From Candidatus Brocadia sp. WS118 (GTDB lineage Bacteria; Planctomycetota; Brocadiia; Brocadiales; Brocadiaceae): a stretch of DNA of 64,000 nt. Shown here piece after piece: positions 60,395 through 64,000 of this stretch. The stretch lies in NCBI GenBank assembly GCA_007618135.1, contig PHFX01000151.1, forward strand, positions 1 to 64,000, given 5' to 3'. Each line of letters starts with the position of its first letter. Within the stretch, counting starts at the first letter, position 1. A program made the position numbers and the translations under genes. Below the pieces are notes generated by a model. The model was not told the DNA's origin. It saw only the letters and a program-made list of their open reading frames with translations, and ran no database searches.

Positions 60395-61513
60395 TTACAG
60401 TTCTATACTTTTTTCCACGCCGACTTCATCGGTATACTCATAGGCAGGATAAAGATCATTATCTTTCTTATTCTTATCGTTCTTCTCGCCATTCGTATCT
60501 TTTTCATTCTTCCTCACAACTTCTGGTACTGTGCCAGATATATGACCGGTAGTTTTTACGGAAATTGAAGAACCAGACACATCTGAATGGAACTTTACAT
60601 ACCATGTAACTGAAACAGCACCACCAGCATGAAGATACCCAATATTGATTTTAGGAGACCCCCCTAACAAACCAGCCCCTGGGGGCAGGACAATCTCTGC
60701 GCTGGTATTAAAGGCAAAATAGGACGAGCAATCAAACGGCTGGGGGCAAGGGTAGGTAATTTCTGCAGTTACCTCGAGTACGGAACCTGCAGTTGTTTCT
60801 CCGTTGGTATGAGTCGTAACTATCCATGGTATTATTACTGCCCCCCAATAAGGGCGATCAGTTCCATATCCGGTATAATTCCACGCATTTTCAAAGTCAG
60901 CCATGCGCCAGGTAACAGTCCCATCAAGGTTTGTCACTTTTGCTAAGTCACGGCCCCATGGATCCACAAAGTAAACAACTCCCTTTTCCTCATCATACCC
61001 AACAATCACCCGATAATGACCAGTGTCATCATCTGGTGCATACTTCATGAGCAAAAGAACAGGAATATCCCGGGCAATGAGTCCTTTAAGGATTGGCCAC
61101 CAAAAGGTCTCTGAAGAATAATCGAAAGAGACATAGCCCAAGGGCCTTTCCGGATAGCCGTCACGAGGAACATTTTTAGGAAAGAATCTTCCCTGGGCTG
61201 AACTCAGGTGACTAAAATAAGCAGCACGCACCATATCCCACGTATAGGTGCCAACAGTAGAGGAACGGGCAACATCCGCAATGGCCTTTTGATCAATATC
61301 CTCTCCCCAAAAATCGTATAAGATTTCAAGGGCGGCTGGTCCGCAGGAAAGAGCCGTAATTTGCTTGTGACAAGGTACATCAGAAATGAGATATGCCGCG
61401 GGTAAACCTGTTGTTTCATCTGCACTATGCGTCAGACTGTTGAAACCAAAGAGCATCAAAGCAAACAGGCATATAACAAACATATTTTTGCTTCTCATAT
61501 CCTTCATCTCCAT
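60395..61513 (-). CDS. Secreted C39-like papain-fold peptidase
   Basis: The protein has 372 residues with a signal peptide (about 11-30). The catalytic Cys lies in HKQITALSCGPAALEILYDF, the His in DTGHYRVIVGYDEEKGVVYF and the Asp in VDPWGRD, the order of C39-family peptidases that cleave double-glycine leaders or act as stand-alone domains. The second half (about 230-340) is a beta-sandwich rich in Thr/Val. The C-terminus is Lys/Asn/Glu-rich. No ABC transporter is attached or nearby, so a bacteriocin role is not supported. Confidence 0.8.
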   Translation of the reverse strand: MEMKDMRSKNMFVICLFALMLFGFNSLTHSADETTGLPAAYLISDVPCHKQITALSCGPAALEILYDFWGEDIDQKAIADVARSSTVGTYTWDMVRAAYFSHLSSAQGRFFPKNVPRDGYPERPLGYVSFDYSSETFWWPILKGLIARDIPVLLLMKYAPDDDTGHYRVIVGYDEEKGVVYFVDPWGRDLAKVTNLDGTVTWRMADFENAWNYTGYGTDRPYWGAVIIPWIVTTHTNGETTAGSVLEVTAEITYPCPQPFDCSSYFAFNTSAEIVLPPGAGLLGGSPKINIGYLHAGGAVSVTWYVKFHSDVSGSSISVKTTGHISGTVPEVVRKNEKDTNGEKNDKNKKDNDLYPAYEYTDEVGVEKSIEL

Positions 61514-61639
61514 TCAATAGATTGTCATAAGGGGATCATAAATCTTGAATTTTGCATTACGACACAAACGAAGAAAGATCGACTGCTTTTCTCTGTTGCA
61601 TGAATAGCGGGAAATTTTCACTTTGCTCGACATCGATTA

Positions 61640-63781
61640 TTAGTTAATTTTTTGTCCCGTAGAGGGAATGTACTCCCGCGTAATGTTGCTTTTTGTATCT
61701 GAGATCTTTTTGTTTTTCTGTCTCAACAAGTTCGTAACCTCCTCAGCCCTCATAGGACTGTAGAGCAAGTACCCCTGCGCATAATCACAATTATACGAAC
61801 GCAATAATTCCAATTGCCCTTGTGTTTCCACTCCTTCTGCAATGACTTTTATTTTCAGCGTGTGTGCCATATCGATAATGGATTTGACAATTGCCGACGC
61901 ATCCGGATTGGTATCAATGTCCAATATTAGAGACCGATCAATTTTTAAGGTACTGAACGGAAGATGCTTCAGACTGTTTATAGAAGAGAAGCCTATGCCA
62001 AAATCATCCATCATGAGATGTATCTTCATTTTATTCAGCTCTTTAAATATTTCGAGAACAAGTCCTTTGCTCTCCATCACCGTGCTTTCCGTGATTTCCA
62101 ACTCAAAGGCGTCAGCAGGCAGCCCGGTGTTTTTAATAATTGCTCCGATCTGTTCTGGTAATTCTTTGCGTCGGAACTGTAATAGTGATATGTTAACGGT
62201 AACGGTTATGTTTGAGAATCCCATGTCATGCCATACCTTATTTTGAGCGCATGCCTCCTGTATTACCCAATAGCCGACCCTATCGATTTCCCTGGTTTCC
62301 TCTGCCAGCGGAATAAACTCATCCGGCAAAATCAAACCGCGTTGTGGATGTTGCCATCGGACGAGTGATTCCACGGCAACAATCTCCGTGGTTTTTAATG
62401 ACACGATGGGCTGATAATGAAGTACTAATTCCGAACGCTCGATGGCATGCCGGAGATCCGTCTCTAACTGCAAAAAGTTCATTGCGTTGGCATGCATTTC
62501 TAAATTAAATATTGCATACCGTGCCTTGCCAAGCACCTTTGCCCGATACATTACCGTATCGGCATCTCTCAGAATGTCCTCCGGGCGATGATAAAATTCC
62601 CCTTTCAGGACAATTCCAATACTGGCCGAGACAACGATTTTGTGCCCATCAAGAATGAAAGGATCCTTCAAGGTTTCCAGGATTCTTTCGGCCACAAATT
62701 TTGCATTAAAATGGTCATCGACATCATCAAGAAGGATTGCAAACTCATCTCCTCCAAATCGGGCAACGGTATCTGATTTCCGCAAGCACTCTCGCAACTT
62801 CTGCGCAATTGAGATCAGCAATTTATCTCCCGACTGGTGCCCGAGGCTATCGTTTACAACCTTAAAACGGTCAAGATCAAGAAACAATACGGAAAACGCG
62901 CTGTTTCTATCCCTTCTTGAGCGTTCAAGCAATCGCTCCAATCGCGCCATGAACAGATTCCTATTGGGCAAATTTGTTAATGGATCGTGAAATGCGTTGT
63001 ACCGCAGTTGATCGATAAGACGATTGCGTTCTGTTATATCACGCAAAATACCTACTACCCCTATTTCTTGTTCGTTTATATCCTTCAGGATAGATGCGGA
63101 CAGAAATGAGGGAAAAATCTCTCCATTTTTTTTCCTTTTATTTATTTCTCCCGAAAATATCTTTTCTTTTAATATTTTCTCAACAACCTGCTTGCCTTCC
63201 ATAGCATCGGCGAACAACATGCGGATAGACTTGCCAAGTACTTCTGATTTGCAATACCCAAACATTTTTTCTGCAGACGGGTTAAACTCGGTAATTTCTA
63301 AGTCTAAATTGGCTGCAACTATCATATCAAGCGAACACGCAACAAGATATTCTGAGTAATTTTTTGCTGATCTGATTGCCTCTTCCGCATGTTTGCGCTC
63401 AATGGCATGACGGACAGATTTCTCCAGCAGATAAGAGTTTATCTGCCCCTTAATGAGGTAATCCGATGCCCCTTTTCTCATCGCCTCCATATCCACACGG
63501 TAATCGCCCTGACCGGTAAGTATGATAATGGGGGACTTGCAGCCAAGGGTTATCGTTTCACGCAAGAGGTCCAATCCGGTATGCCCACCGGCACCAAGCC
63601 GATAATCAAAAAGATATACATCATAATCTCTTCCTCGGATAACCTCCAATGCCTCATCATAGGTTTTTACCCAATCCAATTCAGGTTTCCAGGTCGTGAT
63701 TTCAGAAAACAATTCACGAGCTATTACATAATCGTCTTCGTCGTCATCTACGAGAAGTATTTTTATCCGGCTATCTTTCAT
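61640..63781 (-). CDS. Second REC-PAS-GGDEF-EAL response regulator
   Basis: The 713-residue protein is a close relative of the protein at 37990, with the same order. REC has VDDDEDD and phospho-acceptor Asp in YLFDYRLGAGGHTG. A PAS domain (about 140-260) follows. The GGDEF is intact (RFGGDEFAILL). The EAL-type motif is VESLVRWQHP with DDFGIGFSSI. Cyclase and phosphodiesterase may both be active. Its start overlaps the stop of the preceding receiver gene (ATGA), so the two are translated together, unlike the first copy. Confidence 0.95.
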   Translation of the reverse strand: MKDSRIKILLVDDDEDDYVIARELFSEITTWKPELDWVKTYDEALEVIRGRDYDVYLFDYRLGAGGHTGLDLLRETITLGCKSPIIILTGQGDYRVDMEAMRKGASDYLIKGQINSYLLEKSVRHAIERKHAEEAIRSAKNYSEYLVACSLDMIVAANLDLEITEFNPSAEKMFGYCKSEVLGKSIRMLFADAMEGKQVVEKILKEKIFSGEINKRKKNGEIFPSFLSASILKDINEQEIGVVGILRDITERNRLIDQLRYNAFHDPLTNLPNRNLFMARLERLLERSRRDRNSAFSVLFLDLDRFKVVNDSLGHQSGDKLLISIAQKLRECLRKSDTVARFGGDEFAILLDDVDDHFNAKFVAERILETLKDPFILDGHKIVVSASIGIVLKGEFYHRPEDILRDADTVMYRAKVLGKARYAIFNLEMHANAMNFLQLETDLRHAIERSELVLHYQPIVSLKTTEIVAVESLVRWQHPQRGLILPDEFIPLAEETREIDRVGYWVIQEACAQNKVWHDMGFSNITVTVNISLLQFRRKELPEQIGAIIKNTGLPADAFELEITESTVMESKGLVLEIFKELNKMKIHLMMDDFGIGFSSINSLKHLPFSTLKIDRSLILDIDTNPDASAIVKSIIDMAHTLKIKVIAEGVETQGQLELLRSYNCDYAQGYLLYSPMRAEEVTNLLRQKNKKISDTKSNITREYIPSTGQKIN

Positions 63782-64000
63782 GGTATTTCTATTCCTCTGG
63801 GTGGGAGTTCAACAATTTCGAACCAATATCTTGATAACGTCTTTACAATCATCACGAATGTTGCAAAATCCGCTGGTTTCTGTATGTATGAATTTGCACC
63901 CAAATCATACAGAAGCCCGATATCTTCGACTCTTTTTGATGTGGTCATGACAACCACAGGGATTCGCTTCAGGTTTGGGTCTGATTTGATTTCTTTTAAT
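63778..64000 (-). CDS. CheY-like receiver protein (N-terminus outside window)
   Basis: The last 74 codons are visible. RIPVVVMTTSKRVEDIGLLY and LGANSYIQKPADFATF then LSRYWFEIVELPP match the C-terminal half of Rcp1-type receivers, including the switch Thr (MTT) and conserved Lys (QKP). The phospho-acceptor Asp lies beyond the edge. The stop overlaps the ATG of the REC-PAS-GGDEF-EAL gene, so the two receivers form a pair. A kinase may lie upstream. Confidence 0.88.
   Translation of the reverse strand, partial: LKEIKSDPNLKRIPVVVMTTSKRVEDIGLLYDLGANSYIQKPADFATFVMIVKTLSRYWFEIVELPPRGIEIP

Noticed and set aside
60395-61513. Bacteriocin-export system around the C39-like protein
   Set aside because: No ABC transporter domain, no double-glycine leader peptide gene and no immunity gene nearby.

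Overview
The window looks like a chromosome segment from an anammox planctomycete (Candidatus Brocadiales). This is inference. It rests on an octaheme cytochrome of the hydroxylamine oxidoreductase family, a CuA-type cupredoxin, a flavodiiron protein, low G+C composition, long secreted proteins of planctomycete type and many dispersed short repeats. No rRNA, CRISPR array or intact insertion sequence was seen. One tRNA (Leu, CAG) is present.

Layout. 1-4.1 kb: a very large secreted beta-propeller-repeat protein (minus strand, open at the left edge), transcribed behind a cyclic-di-GMP-I riboswitch and terminator. 4.1-13.6 kb: housekeeping genes (a PflX-like radical SAM protein, FtsH, UDP-glucose dehydrogenase) and a minus-strand run smpB - receiver protein - dacB - methyltransferase. 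13.6-25.5 kb: accessory DNA holding tRNA-Leu, STAS/HATPase regulators with decayed copies, a MazEF-type module, a G/C-rich secreted DUF11 protein, and a type II restriction-modification locus with two methyltransferases. 25.5-28.3 kb: an Nramp-like transporter and a Ste24-type protease. 28.4-32.8 kb: a plus-strand run behind a second c-di-GMP-I riboswitch, holding a small unknown protein, WrbA, a CuA-type cupredoxin lipoprotein, a B12-type radical SAM enzyme and a type III polyketide synthase. I consider this the best candidate for an undescribed system. 33-41 kb: guanine-deaminase-like enzyme, the octaheme cytochrome, a decayed mazF/DUF2283 locus, an L,D-transpeptidase, a REC-PAS-GGDEF-EAL protein and a flavodiiron protein. 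41.7-45.7 kb: a compact minus-strand operon (LysM/LytM lipoprotein, CBS, FmdB, HIT, dGTPase, ispD). 46-64 kb: small Cys/His-rich proteins, DUF362 protein, secreted proteins, a GlpX-TPR protein, argC, orphan antitoxins, lon, hsp20, groEL, a C39-like secreted protein, a second REC-PAS-GGDEF-EAL protein and a receiver protein cut by the right edge.

How they fit together. Cyclic di-GMP recurs: two riboswitches act as candidate sensors, and two large GGDEF-EAL proteins are candidate makers or breakers of the signal. Proteostasis is also well represented (FtsH, Lon, GroEL, Hsp20, SmpB, Ste24-like protease). Repeats with arms such as CCTTACTGC, pieces reading like CHSERSEES, and a GGGCGAATGG palindrome are scattered through intergenic DNA. 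In at least two genes (the big repeat protein and argC) such elements have been absorbed in frame.
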